DNA of 34,455 bases from contig JAYEJQ010000073.1 of NCBI GenBank assembly GCA_034660735.1, positions 1-34,455 on the forward strand, given 5' to 3'. The stretch comes from JAGLTA01 sp034660735. Lineage in GTDB: Bacteria > Patescibacteriota > Patescibacteriia > JAACEG01. Below the pieces are notes generated by a model. The model saw nothing but the letters and a program-made list of their open reading frames with translations, was not told where the DNA came from and made no database searches. Both the position numbers and the translations under genes were made by a program. This document shows, piece after piece, positions 22,884-31,336 of this stretch. Within the stretch, counting starts at the first letter, position 1; each line of letters starts with the position of its first letter.

Positions 22884-24407
22884 ATGCAATACGACATTAT
22901 TATTGGGATGGAGATTCATGCCCAGTTAAAAACAAAATCTAAAATGTTCTGCTCTTGCGCTAACGACGGCGAAAATAAAAAGCCGAACACTACAATTTGC
23001 GAAATCTGCACAGCGCAGCCGGGAACATTGCCTGTTATAAATAAAAAGGCTGTTGAATGGACAATTTTGACAGGGCTTGCTGTTAATTGTGAAATTTCTG
23101 ATTTCACAAAATTTGACCGCAAAAATTATTTTTATCCAGACCTGCCGAAAGGATACCAAATTTCACAATACGATCTTCCAATTTCGCTAAACGGATTTTT
23201 AAACATAAACGAAAAAAAAATCAAGATCATACGAATTCATTTAGAGGAAGATACTGGAAAACTGCTGCATCCTCAAAACGCGAATTACAGTTTAGTGGAT
23301 TATAACCGCGCTGGAACGCCTTTAATGGAACTTGTAACAGCGCCTGATATTACAAACGCGGAAGACGCTAAAAATTTCTGCCAAGAATACCAAAAAATCC
23401 TCCGCTATCTTAATGTTTCAGACGCTAATATGGAAAAAGGACAGATGCGATGTGAAGCAAATATTTCACTTCAAGAAAAAGGCAGATGGAAAAAATCAAA
23501 AGATGAGATCAAACCGCTTGGCGATTATAAATTAAACCCAAAAATTGAATTAAAAAACATTAATTCTTTTAAAGCAATGGAGCGAGCCGTAAACTATGAA
23601 ATAAAAAGGCAGACAAAAATATTAAATGAAAGCGGAAAACTAATACAGGAAACGCGAGGATGGAATGACAGCAGCGGACGGACTTATCATCAGCGTGAGA
23701 AAGAGTCAGCCCACGATTACCGCTATTTCCCAGAACCAGATCTGCCTCCGCTCACTTTAACTGAATTAAAAGAAAAAATGCGCGCGAAAATTCCCGAACT
23801 TCCGCAAAAAAAATCAGAAAGATTTATGGCGGAATACGGCTTTAATAAAATTGACGCCGATTTTATTGTTATTGATGAAAATTTAGCGAATTATATTGAA
23901 CAGGTTATTTCTGAATTTAGAGCGTGGATAAAAACCGCGAATAATGCTAAAAAAATTCAAGGCGACATTTGGGAAACTCAGCGAAAAGATATAATCAAAT
24001 CAATCTCTAACTGGCTTATTAATAGATTGGGAGGGATGATGAAAACAGATAATATCACTATTTCAGAAATAAAAATCACTCCTGAAAATTTCGCTGAATT
24101 CCTCGCTCTTATTTTTCAAAACAAAATTAACGGCGCGTCTGGAATGAAAATTTTAGAAATAATGCTCAAACAAGGCAAAGACCCTTCTGATATTCTTGAC
24201 AGCGGAGATTTTGAGCAAATACAGGACAAATCTGGATTAAATAAAATTATTGAAAAAATCATCAGCGAAAATCCAAAAATTGTTGAGCAATACAAAGGAG
24301 GAAAAACTAATGTAATACAATTCTTAATCGGACAAGCGATGAGAGAGACAAAAGGAAAAGCAGATCCAGCGATTATTAAGGAAATATTAACTAATTGTCT
24401 TTCATAA
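22884..24407 (+). CDS. gatB: Asp/Glu-tRNA amidotransferase subunit B
   Basis: GatB is the tRNA-binding, kinase-active subunit of the GatCAB complex that makes Gln-tRNA-Gln and/or Asn-tRNA-Asn by transamidation. The 507 residues are near the family norm. YDIIIGMEIHAQLKTKSKMF (residues 3-22) is diagnostic. The zinc-site cysteines appear in CSCANDGENKKPNTTICEIC-type spacing (Cys23 to about Cys42). DLPKGYQISQYDLPI, HLEEDTGKL and DYNRAGTPLMELVT follow, and the C-terminal YqeY-like tail ends the protein. gatA and gatC are not in the window. Confidence 0.96.
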   Translation: MQYDIIIGMEIHAQLKTKSKMFCSCANDGENKKPNTTICEICTAQPGTLPVINKKAVEWTILTGLAVNCEISDFTKFDRKNYFYPDLPKGYQISQYDLPISLNGFLNINEKKIKIIRIHLEEDTGKLLHPQNANYSLVDYNRAGTPLMELVTAPDITNAEDAKNFCQEYQKILRYLNVSDANMEKGQMRCEANISLQEKGRWKKSKDEIKPLGDYKLNPKIELKNINSFKAMERAVNYEIKRQTKILNESGKLIQETRGWNDSSGRTYHQREKESAHDYRYFPEPDLPPLTLTELKEKMRAKIPELPQKKSERFMAEYGFNKIDADFIVIDENLANYIEQVISEFRAWIKTANNAKKIQGDIWETQRKDIIKSISNWLINRLGGMMKTDNITISEIKITPENFAEFLALIFQNKINGASGMKILEIMLKQGKDPSDILDSGDFEQIQDKSGLNKIIEKIISENPKIVEQYKGGKTNVIQFLIGQAMRETKGKADPAIIKEILTNCLS

Positions 24408-24832
24408 CAATAATTATAATAAACATAATTACTTTAAATTGAGAAATACAAAATATTGTCATCTATATGGAAGCCGACTAATTCGTTGTCATCCCGAACT
24501 TATTTCTGGATCTGTGTTTGACTGCTAACTAAATATTATTTAACAAAACAAACTATAAAATTTAAAGTTTTATTAGTCTTAATCATAATGTAGCGAATAG
24601 TAGCGACAGATCCTGAACTAAATTCAGGATGATAATTTTAAAAATTCGGAATAACAGGCTATTTTAGAGTAATGTTTCGTAATTCAAAATCAAATAATCA
24701 AAAATATAAAAATACAAAAAACAAAAAAATCTCAAATCCCAATATTCAAATCTCAAATGGTTTGTTTTTTGGAATTTGTAATTTTGAATTTGTTTGTACC
24801 TTGTCTCTTGTTTCTTGTCTTTTAATTACATT
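24408..24832. repeat. non-coding spacer with the second 145-bp GTCATC element (24488-24632)
   Basis: The element runs from gtcatcccgaacttatttct (24488) to aaattcaggatgat (24632). Its ends are inverted, and its interior aatcataatgtagcga matches the copy at 17000-17143. It sits inside outer flanks actttaaattgagaaata (about 24430) and tttcgtaattcaaa (about 24675), which resemble the arms of the 30842-31156 element. The rest (24690-24830) is low-complexity caaat/aaatc sequence. An ORF opening at 24672 in it has no protein-like composition. Confidence 0.65.
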
Positions 24833-26119
24833 ATGTCTATTATTCCTACAATAAAAACCGCGGTTGCCGCGATAATAACAAATAAAGTCAGGACCGCGCT
24901 GTCTGTTTTAGGTATAGTAATTGGAATCACAAGCGTTATTGTTGTATTTTCAGCTGGAGAAGGAATAAGTGGACTGGTAACTGGGCAGATTGAATCTTTC
25001 GGCGGATCTGATATAATTGAAACCGAAATTAAAGTTCCGAGTTCTAAAAAAGGCGGCAGCAGTGAAACGCAATCAGGCTTAAATTTAACCATGGGAGTTC
25101 AGATCACCACATTAACGCTTGATGATATGGATGACATAAACCGATTGCCGAATATAAAACGAAGTTATGCCGGAATTATGGGGCAAGAACAAATTTCATA
25201 CGGAAACGAATTGCGCAAAGCCATTCTATTCGGATCAACTTCCGATTTTATCAATATTGACCAAAGCGAAATAGATTACGGGAGATTTTTTACCAACACT
25301 GAAGATAAATCCTTGTCGCGCGTAGTAGTGCTCGGATATAAAATAAAAGAAAAATTGTTCGGCGATTCTGATCCAATAGGCCGTTACATAAAAATCCGAA
25401 AAAAAAAATTTAGGGTTATAGGAACTCTAAAAGAAAGGGGCGCGATAATGACTCTTGATTTTGACGATTTTGTTTATGTCCCAACCCGAACTTTGCAAAA
25501 AAAAATAATGGGCATAGACCATGTTCTCTTTATGATGCATCAAGTTAAAGATAAAGACTTAATCAGTAGCACTCAAGAACAGATGCGGTATCTTTTGCGA
25601 GAAAATCATAATCTTCCAAGCCAAAAAAAATTAACGGATTTTATGGGCGCGCCAAAGGATGATTTTCGCGTAGTTTCAATGACAGAATCAATGGAAATTA
25701 TGGACACAGTGACTAATGTTATAACTCTTTTATTATTAGCCATTGTCGCTATTTCTCTGATTGTCGGAGGGGTCGGGATTATGAATATTATGTATGTTAT
25801 CGTGAGCGAGCGGACGCCAGAAATCGGATTGCGAAAAGCGGTCGGAGCGAAATACTCAGACATAATGATTCAGTTTTTATTTGAATCAATTTTAATAACA
25901 GCTATCGGCGGAATTATTGGAATTATATTAGGAATTATTATCTCATTTTTAATATCTGTCGGCGCCAATTCATTCGGGCTTGACTGGGAGTTTAAAGTAC
26001 CGCTCAAAGCTTTTATAGTCGCTCTTGGATTTTCCGCTATATTTGGAATATCATTCGGCGTTTATCCAGCAAAAAAAGCGGCTAAATTAGATCCGATTAC
26101 CGCTCTAAGAAAGGAGTGA
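24833..26119 (+). CDS. MacB/FtsX-type ABC transporter permease
   Basis: This permease of about 428 residues has an N-terminal TM helix (about 20-45: LSVLGIVIGITSVIVVFSAG), a large periplasmic MacB-PCD-like domain, and three C-terminal TM helices. The diagnostic segment SERTPEIGLRKAVGAKYSDI lies between the second and third helices. I chose ATG 24833 (MSIIPTIKTA) because the upstream in-frame codons fall in low-complexity spacer. The cognate ATPase is not adjacent, so it must be encoded elsewhere, or shared. Such transporters export peptides or lipoproteins, or sense the envelope. The 3' end converges on the helicase gene with only 8 bases between them. Confidence 0.9.
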   Translation: MSIIPTIKTAVAAIITNKVRTALSVLGIVIGITSVIVVFSAGEGISGLVTGQIESFGGSDIIETEIKVPSSKKGGSSETQSGLNLTMGVQITTLTLDDMDDINRLPNIKRSYAGIMGQEQISYGNELRKAILFGSTSDFINIDQSEIDYGRFFTNTEDKSLSRVVVLGYKIKEKLFGDSDPIGRYIKIRKKKFRVIGTLKERGAIMTLDFDDFVYVPTRTLQKKIMGIDHVLFMMHQVKDKDLISSTQEQMRYLLRENHNLPSQKKLTDFMGAPKDDFRVVSMTESMEIMDTVTNVITLLLLAIVAISLIVGGVGIMNIMYVIVSERTPEIGLRKAVGAKYSDIMIQFLFESILITAIGGIIGIILGIIISFLISVGANSFGLDWEFKVPLKAFIVALGFSAIFGISFGVYPAKKAAKLDPITALRKE

Positions 26120-26127
26120 TTTATAAT

Positions 26128-28602
26128 TCATATAAAATTCAAATATTTTTTATCAATAAAATCTATAAAACAGCTTCTATTTATTGATTTGCCACTGTTG
26201 TCAAAATTACTATAAGAAATAAAAATTTTTTCTTTAGCCCGCGTCATCGCTACATAAAACAGCCGCTTTTCTTCCTCTATATCAGATTTATAAATCGGGA
26301 ACCTGTATTCATTCATACCGACAATAAAAACAAAATCAAACTCAAGCCCTTTTACCTGATGCGCGGTTACTATCGGAATTTTGCCGTTGTCCAATCCTAA
26401 AAAATCAATATCGCGATTCAGAGATCCGAAATTTATCAATTCTCTTAAAACTGTGTCCGACGGCTTGTTATTATTATCTTTTTGCTCAAAAACTTTAATA
26501 AGAGTATCTATTGATTTCGCTCTTCTATCTTTTTCAACATCTTGCTCGTAAAATTTTTTCAGTCCTGATTCTTCCCAGACCCGTTTTAAAAACTTTGACG
26601 GCCGCTCTTCTAATACTTTTTTCTCCCATGAATTTATCAACACGCTTAATTGGACGAATTTTTTGGAAAATTTTTTAAAAAGTTTATTTCTCTGTTTTTG
26701 TCCAACTTCTAATTTTTTAATTAAAATTCCTAAAAGTTCCGCTGTTGCCAGCACATCATCTTTCGCATCATGTGTCGCCTCTTTTAATTCTAACAATTCA
26801 GCTAAAGTCGTGAGTTTGTAATTTTCAGAATCAATCAAACGTCTTGAAAGGTCAAGCGTATCGTAATATTCCTTAAATTCAAAATCTATCTCTCTCCGTT
26901 TTGAATTTTCAACAATCATTGAAAGGTCAAAATTGATATTATGCCCAACAACAATATCTCCGTTAATAAATTCTTTCAATTCCATTAAAACATCTTTTGA
27001 ATTCCGTCCGCTCTTTTGCAAAAATTCATCAGTAATTCCGTGAATTTCATAAGAGCCTCCGACTGGAATGCTGTTTTTGAGATAAAAATGAAAATCTTTT
27101 CCTGACTTTCCGTTAATCAATTCAATGGCATAAATTTGGATAATATCGTCTCTTAAAACATTAACTCCTGTTGTTTCAGTGTCTAAAACAATAATCCTCC
27201 CCTTATTCCATTTATCAGTCAAATTAAAAAACGGCTCGGGAAAATTATAATTCTTAAAATTAAGAAAATCAGAAATTTTCAAGCCAGATTTATTTCCTTG
27301 TTCCATAATAGTTTTCATAGTATCCGCGCTGATATTTCTTGATTGGCGCAAAATCAACCTGTGAGCGCTTTTTAAGTCAAATTTATTAAAAATAATTTTT
27401 AGATAAGCGTAAATATCTTTAATCTCTTGACGGCGAAAAAAATTATATTTGTCAACAGTAATGTGGGCAATTTTTTTTTGCGTAAAAATATCAGCAATGT
27501 TGCTGATTAAATAATTAGCGCGGCTTAAAATCGCTATTTTCGCGATAGAATTATCAGTTCGTATATTTTTAATATTTTGAATTACCCAGCTTATCTCTTC
27601 ATTAAAATTAGTTCCGCCAAAAACATCAATGCATTGCAAACTCTTTTCCTTATTTGATCCGCCGCTTATCATCTCTTCTGTATGCGCGCTGTCAAAACTT
27701 TTTAAAAAAGATTTAATGGCTTCAAGATTATTTTGATTAAAGCGATAATTTACTTTTAAGCGCATTTCTCTAACTGGAGCGAAATGAGTTTTAAAAATTT
27801 TAGCGATTTTATAAGGCTCAGAACCTCGCCAACCGTAGATTGTCTGATCTAAATCGCCGATAAAAGATATATTTTTATGCGTCTTTGCTAATTCTTTTAC
27901 AACTAAATATTCCGCTATATGAGTATCCTGAAACTCGTCCAACTGGATAAATTTATATCTTAGCGCCCATCTATTTCTTAATTTTTTATCTAAATACAGG
28001 CTTTTAATCGTTAAAATTACCAGCTCATTAAAATCAAGAGCATTTTGATTTTTTAAAACATTAAAATATTTCTCGCTGATTTTAATAAATGTTTTGCTGA
28101 TTTTTATATCCTCAATTTTATGCCCCAGCTGTTTTCTTAAGTTATTTAGCCGATATTGGTATATCCGTTTTATTAAATCCAAAATTTCATAACGGGTGTT
28201 TTGAGACCCGACCGCGAATCCTTGATAATTATAATCCGCTAAAATATTCTTCATTATTTCCAATTGCTCAATTTCATCAAAGATAACAAAATCTGAATTT
28301 ACTCCAATTCTTTTCGCTTCACTTTTCACAAAATAGGAACAAAATCCATGAAATGTGCTTATAGTTAAACTGTTAATCGCGTCTCTGTCCTTAATCCTTT
28401 TTTTTATTCTCTGCGATATTTCTTCCGCAGAACGATTCGTAAAAGTAAGGCATAATATCTCGTCTGGCTTAATTCCAGATTCTAAAGCTTTTATAATTCT
28501 TTCTATTAAAACCGTTGTTTTTCCTGTTCCGACTGGAGCCGAAACCAAATAAGCGCCGAATATATTGTTAATAATTTCCTGCTGTTCCTTGTTAAAATTC
28601 AT
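26128..28602 (-). CDS. UvrD/PcrA-type helicase with an embedded DnaQ-like 3'-5' exonuclease
   Basis: This 824-residue superfamily 1 DNA helicase has all motifs: Walker A APVGTGKTT (22-30), Ia LTFTNRSAEE (52-61), Walker B LDEFQDT (221-227), GDLDQTIYGWRG (249-260), VNYRF (284-288), TAHQVKGLEFDFVFI (746-760) and EEKRLFYVAMTRAKEK (777-792). Between motif IV and motif V lies a complete DEDDh exonuclease: LDTETTG (473-479), IHGITDE (520-526), GHNINFDL (553-560) and HDAKDD (611-616). It occupies the region where 2B/2A linkers lie in PcrA. Unwinding and 3'-5' degradation may be coupled for repair or recombination in a genome lacking a visible RecBCD. Neither part shows an inactivating change. Confidence 0.9.
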   Translation of the reverse strand: MNFNKEQQEIINNIFGAYLVSAPVGTGKTTVLIERIIKALESGIKPDEILCLTFTNRSAEEISQRIKKRIKDRDAINSLTISTFHGFCSYFVKSEAKRIGVNSDFVIFDEIEQLEIMKNILADYNYQGFAVGSQNTRYEILDLIKRIYQYRLNNLRKQLGHKIEDIKISKTFIKISEKYFNVLKNQNALDFNELVILTIKSLYLDKKLRNRWALRYKFIQLDEFQDTHIAEYLVVKELAKTHKNISFIGDLDQTIYGWRGSEPYKIAKIFKTHFAPVREMRLKVNYRFNQNNLEAIKSFLKSFDSAHTEEMISGGSNKEKSLQCIDVFGGTNFNEEISWVIQNIKNIRTDNSIAKIAILSRANYLISNIADIFTQKKIAHITVDKYNFFRRQEIKDIYAYLKIIFNKFDLKSAHRLILRQSRNISADTMKTIMEQGNKSGLKISDFLNFKNYNFPEPFFNLTDKWNKGRIIVLDTETTGVNVLRDDIIQIYAIELINGKSGKDFHFYLKNSIPVGGSYEIHGITDEFLQKSGRNSKDVLMELKEFINGDIVVGHNINFDLSMIVENSKRREIDFEFKEYYDTLDLSRRLIDSENYKLTTLAELLELKEATHDAKDDVLATAELLGILIKKLEVGQKQRNKLFKKFSKKFVQLSVLINSWEKKVLEERPSKFLKRVWEESGLKKFYEQDVEKDRRAKSIDTLIKVFEQKDNNNKPSDTVLRELINFGSLNRDIDFLGLDNGKIPIVTAHQVKGLEFDFVFIVGMNEYRFPIYKSDIEEEKRLFYVAMTRAKEKIFISYSNFDNSGKSINRSCFIDFIDKKYLNFI

Positions 28603-28650
28603 AATGCAAAAATTAAAATAATTTCTATAAATTACGAAATATATAAAATG

Positions 28651-28699
28651 CTATCACTCTGCCCCGCTGCTCGCGAGCAGCGGGGCAGGATGACAATAG
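28651..28699. repeat. palindromic element between fmt and the helicase gene
   Basis: Positions 28661-28686 form a perfect 26-bp palindrome (GCCCCGCTGCTCG and its complement) inside CTATCACTCT / AGGATGACAATAG arms. The left flank aaattacgaaatatataaaa is shared with the elements at 10237 and 30842. It is the least diverged copy of the family. Confidence 0.88.
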
Positions 28700-28705
28700 T
28701 AAACA

Positions 28706-29941
28706 TTATTCTAAAATTACAAATCTATCAACCTTTCGCCCTAACATAAACTCCCGCCCGCTCATCTCCTTTTTTCCCTCTAATTGAACTCTTTCTAAAA
28801 CCAAACTCCCATGTCCGCATAAAACACCCATTTTTTTATCATCTGTTAAAAATATTTCGCCAACATTTTTATGCGCGCCGACTATTCTTAATAATGAAAC
28901 TTGAATGATTTTTAATTTTTTATTATTAGACAAAAAAGACCAGCTGCCTGGCCATGGATAAAAAGCGCGAACTTGCCTTTCTATCTCTATCGCTTTTTTT
29001 CGCCAATCAACCTGCCCGTCAGCGCGCTGTAAAATTTTAGTAAAAATCGCGTTTTTATGGTTCTGCGGCTTTGCTTTTATTTTTTCCACTAAATAATCCG
29101 GCAAAACTTTGACTAATAAATCCGCCCCAAGTTCAGACAATTCATCGCGCAACTGCGTGTAATTTTGATCAATAATTTTTAATCTTTTTTTCGCGATTAT
29201 ATCGCCATGATCCATTTTTGCGTCCATTATCATTATGGAAACGGCTGTCTGTCTGTCTCCGTTTAAAATAGCATTCTGAATTGGAGAAGATCCGCGATAT
29301 TTCGGCAAAAGCGATGGATGAATATTTAAGCATTTATGCTTTGGAATATCTAAAATCGCCTGCGGGACAATCTGCCCGTAAGCAGCTGTAATAATTAAAT
29401 CTGGATTTAACTTTTTAATTTTATTCTTTATTAGCGATATTTTCAGCGGCTGCAAAATAGTTAATCTGCGTTCTTGAGCAAACTTTTTAATCGGCGTGGC
29501 GGTTAATATTTTTTTTCTGCCAACAGGTCTATCTATCTGCGTGATAACCGCTATAATCCTTAAATCGCGATTCAGCAACTCTTGTAAAATCGGAACGGCA
29601 AATTCAGAAGATCCTATAAAAATAATTTTCACTTTTTTAACTTTTTCCATTCTCTCCTCCTTATTTATATTCCTTAATATTGCTAAAAAATAAGCCATTT
29701 TATTACTAATCTCTTTTTCTTTCACGATCCCCCATATTCTCATTATCCGAGCATTGCTCTGTTTCTTGCACAAATTCATTAAAATCGCCACATCTCTCCT
29801 ACTTTTTAATTTTCCAAATGATTCAGCGATATCAACCGCCAAGAGCTGATGTTTTGTGGTCGGACCGCGCTTGTCTTTCTTTTTTCGCTTGTTTGCGGCT
29901 GTTATTCGGCTTTTGATCGCATCTTTTAATCTGCTTGTCAT
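28706..29941 (-). CDS. fmt: methionyl-tRNA formyltransferase with in-frame N-terminal extension
   Basis: Fmt formylates initiator Met-tRNA. The enzyme proper is about 314 residues and starts at Met98 (ATG at 29650-29648, MEKVKKVKIIFIGSSEFAVP), preceded by a perfect AAGGAGG at 29656-29662. It contains AAYGQIVP, CLNIHPSLLPKYRGSSPIQ (the formyl-THF site) and MDAKMDHGDI. The frame is open upstream for another 97 codons, encoding a basic, helical segment (MTSRLKDAIKSRITAANKRK.. DIAESFGKLKSRRDVAILM). This looks like a small independent protein that has lost its stop. Its ATG overlaps the TGA of the LigB-like gene (ATGA). Both a 411-aa fusion and a 314-aa Fmt may be made. Confidence 0.9.
   Translation of the reverse strand: MTSRLKDAIKSRITAANKRKKKDKRGPTTKHQLLAVDIAESFGKLKSRRDVAILMNLCKKQSNARIMRIWGIVKEKEISNKMAYFLAILRNINKEERMEKVKKVKIIFIGSSEFAVPILQELLNRDLRIIAVITQIDRPVGRKKILTATPIKKFAQERRLTILQPLKISLIKNKIKKLNPDLIITAAYGQIVPQAILDIPKHKCLNIHPSLLPKYRGSSPIQNAILNGDRQTAVSIMIMDAKMDHGDIIAKKRLKIIDQNYTQLRDELSELGADLLVKVLPDYLVEKIKAKPQNHKNAIFTKILQRADGQVDWRKKAIEIERQVRAFYPWPGSWSFLSNNKKLKIIQVSLLRIVGAHKNVGEIFLTDDKKMGVLCGHGSLVLERVQLEGKKEMSGREFMLGRKVDRFVILE
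29651..29662 (-). promoter_or_regulatory. internal Shine-Dalgarno deciding the Fmt start
   Basis: The minus strand reads AAGGAGGAGAGA directly before ATG 29650, a consensus ribosome binding site at 5-base spacing. It is one of the few strong Shine-Dalgarno sequences in the window, and marks independent translation of Fmt inside the longer open frame. Confidence 0.8.
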
Positions 29942-30729
29942 ACAATTTTAAAATTCATCACTAAATATCCTACTCCGAAAGGATATTCATAAGATAAAAG
30001 CTGTGGCTCGCAATTAAGCTTGCTTAACGCTCCAGCTAAAATCATAAAAGATCGCAAACCGCATTCTTTCGCCTCGCCTGCCAGCTCTTCATTAAAATTT
30101 AACAACTGCTCATAATCCATTTTTTCCAATATAGAAATTAATTTTTTATCAAACACTTCGCCTTTAGACGAATATCCAGCAGGCGCGTCTTTGGTTAAAC
30201 AATGCGATAAATCCCCAGAAGCGATTATGGCAACCCTTTTATTGCTCCTTGTTATAACCTGTTTTAAATACTTGCCAAATTCAAAATGCTCTTGATACCC
30301 CAAAAACGAATATGCCATCGGCACAATTTTTACTTTCGGAAGATTTTTAGTTAAATAATAGAGCGGAACCAAAACTCCGTGATCCAAAGATAATTCGTTA
30401 GCTAAAACAATTGGCTGATCACTTGTTTCTGCCCTTATTTTAATCTTGTTTATAAGACTAATATCAGAGCCAAATTCAAATTTATCGTCTATGGAGCCAA
30501 AATTTTTAAAATCTCCTTGATAACTGTCGCTAACCTGTATGGTAAAAAACTCAGCGTTAATCAATCCGTGCGGAGAAATAATAATAATCGTCTCTGGCTG
30601 AGCCGCGTAAAGCGCGCCTGATAAATCCTCCATCGCCTCTTTTGTTTTGGTAATCTGATTGATATTATCCTTGCCGATACTCGGAATGAGTATAGGTGGA
30701 TGAGGCGTTATAGCCGCGAATACTAACAT
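29938..30729 (-). CDS. LigB/MEMO-like class III dioxygenase-fold protein
   Basis: This 263-residue protein belongs to the extradiol dioxygenase class III/MEMO1 family. Histidines at the metal-site positions are present: His10 (AITPHPPILIP), His54 (IISPHGLI), His117 (LDHGVLVPLYYL) and His176 (ASGDLSHCLTKD), followed by the family's EAKECGLRSFMILAGAL segment. In CPR and other bacteria these proteins are often AMMECR1/radical-SAM-associated (AmmeMemoRadiSam). Neither partner is in the window. The substrate is unknown. Its stop overlaps the start of the fmt-containing frame by 4 bases, so the two are translationally coupled. Confidence 0.85.
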   Translation of the reverse strand: MLVFAAITPHPPILIPSIGKDNINQITKTKEAMEDLSGALYAAQPETIIIISPHGLINAEFFTIQVSDSYQGDFKNFGSIDDKFEFGSDISLINKIKIRAETSDQPIVLANELSLDHGVLVPLYYLTKNLPKVKIVPMAYSFLGYQEHFEFGKYLKQVITRSNKRVAIIASGDLSHCLTKDAPAGYSSKGEVFDKKLISILEKMDYEQLLNFNEELAGEAKECGLRSFMILAGALSKLNCEPQLLSYEYPFGVGYLVMNFKIV

Positions 30730-30841
30730 AAAATATTTTATTATTTAATTATTTTATTTTAATTATACCAAACAGCAAATTAGTGTCAATGAAAGATAGC
30801 AGTTAGTAAATAGTAATTAGCAACTAATAAAAAAATCAATA

Positions 30842-31156
30842 ACTTTAAATTACGAAATATAAAAATCATGTCATTCTGAGCGACCATCGGGAGCGAAGAA
30901 TCTGCTTTAATGCCAGTTAGATTATTTTAAAATCATTTAATCGCTGAATTTAAGGCATTATTAAATTATCTTAAACAAATTTTAAATTCCAAATCCAAAA
31001 TTACAAATTCCAAATAAATTACAAATTCAAATTTTCAAATTCCAAAAATAAGTTAGAAGGATACAAGATATCACCCTTACGGGTGATCACCCGCGAGGCG
31101 TGGCTTCGGCTATCGCCTCAGAATGACAAAATTTTTTGTGTTTCGTAATTCAAAGT
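30842..31156. mobile_element. 315-bp non-coding element with imperfect 40-bp terminal inverted repeats
   Basis: The left end (30842-30880, acttTAAATTACGAAATATA..., ending TGTCATTCTGAG) and the right end (31117-31156) are inverted repeats over about 40 bases with a few differences. Inside are hairpins ATCACCC-ttac-GGGTGAT (31070-31087) and GAGGCG...CGCCTC (31095-31119), and a low-complexity caaat-rich stretch (30985-31045). There is no ORF. The arms are shared in part with 10237-10333, 24430-24680 and 28630-28699. It fills most of the 607-base gap between the LigB-like gene and the large secreted gene. Confidence 0.65.
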
Positions 31157-31177
31157 AATAAAAAAATTAATAAAAAT

Positions 31178-31213
31178 TTTTAGCAAAATGCGCGATCGCG
31201 TAAAATGCTAAAA
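31178..31213. repeat. imperfect palindrome centred on cgcgatcgcg
   Basis: TTTTAGCA (31178-31185) and TGCTAAAA (31206-31213) flank the perfect CGCGATCGCG, with AAAATG-type asymmetry between. It could be part of the terminator of the large minus-strand gene or a protein-binding site. Confidence 0.5.
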
Positions 31214-31218
31214 AAAAG

Positions 31219-31254
31219 AAATACCTATTTAAATAGGTATTTAAATAGGTATTT
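31219..31254. repeat. 24-bp perfect palindrome plus a third half-unit
   Basis: AAATACCTATTT (31219-31230) is followed by its exact complement AAATAGGTATTT (31231-31242), and that unit is repeated in tandem at 31243-31254. It lies about 80 bases beyond the stop of the large secreted gene on the minus strand. It may act as a terminator, although the adjacent T-run is weak. Confidence 0.6.
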
Positions 31255-31336
31255 AATTTTTAAAAAATTATTCTAAATTATTTACGCTTTATTTAATCTA
31301 TTTTTAAAGTAATTTAAAAAGCATAAAATTTGACAT

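Noticed and set aside
24672..24854. 60-aa plus-strand ORF before the permease gene
   Set aside because: The sequence is low-complexity caaat-type spacer with no protein-like pattern, similar to 30985-31045.
31219..31254. CRISPR-like repeat
   Set aside because: Only two and a half 12-base units are present, with no spacers and no cas genes.
30730..31336. Hidden gene or structured RNA in the 607-base gap
   Set aside because: No open frame of useful length exists on either strand. The structure is explained by inverted-repeat arms and simple hairpins.
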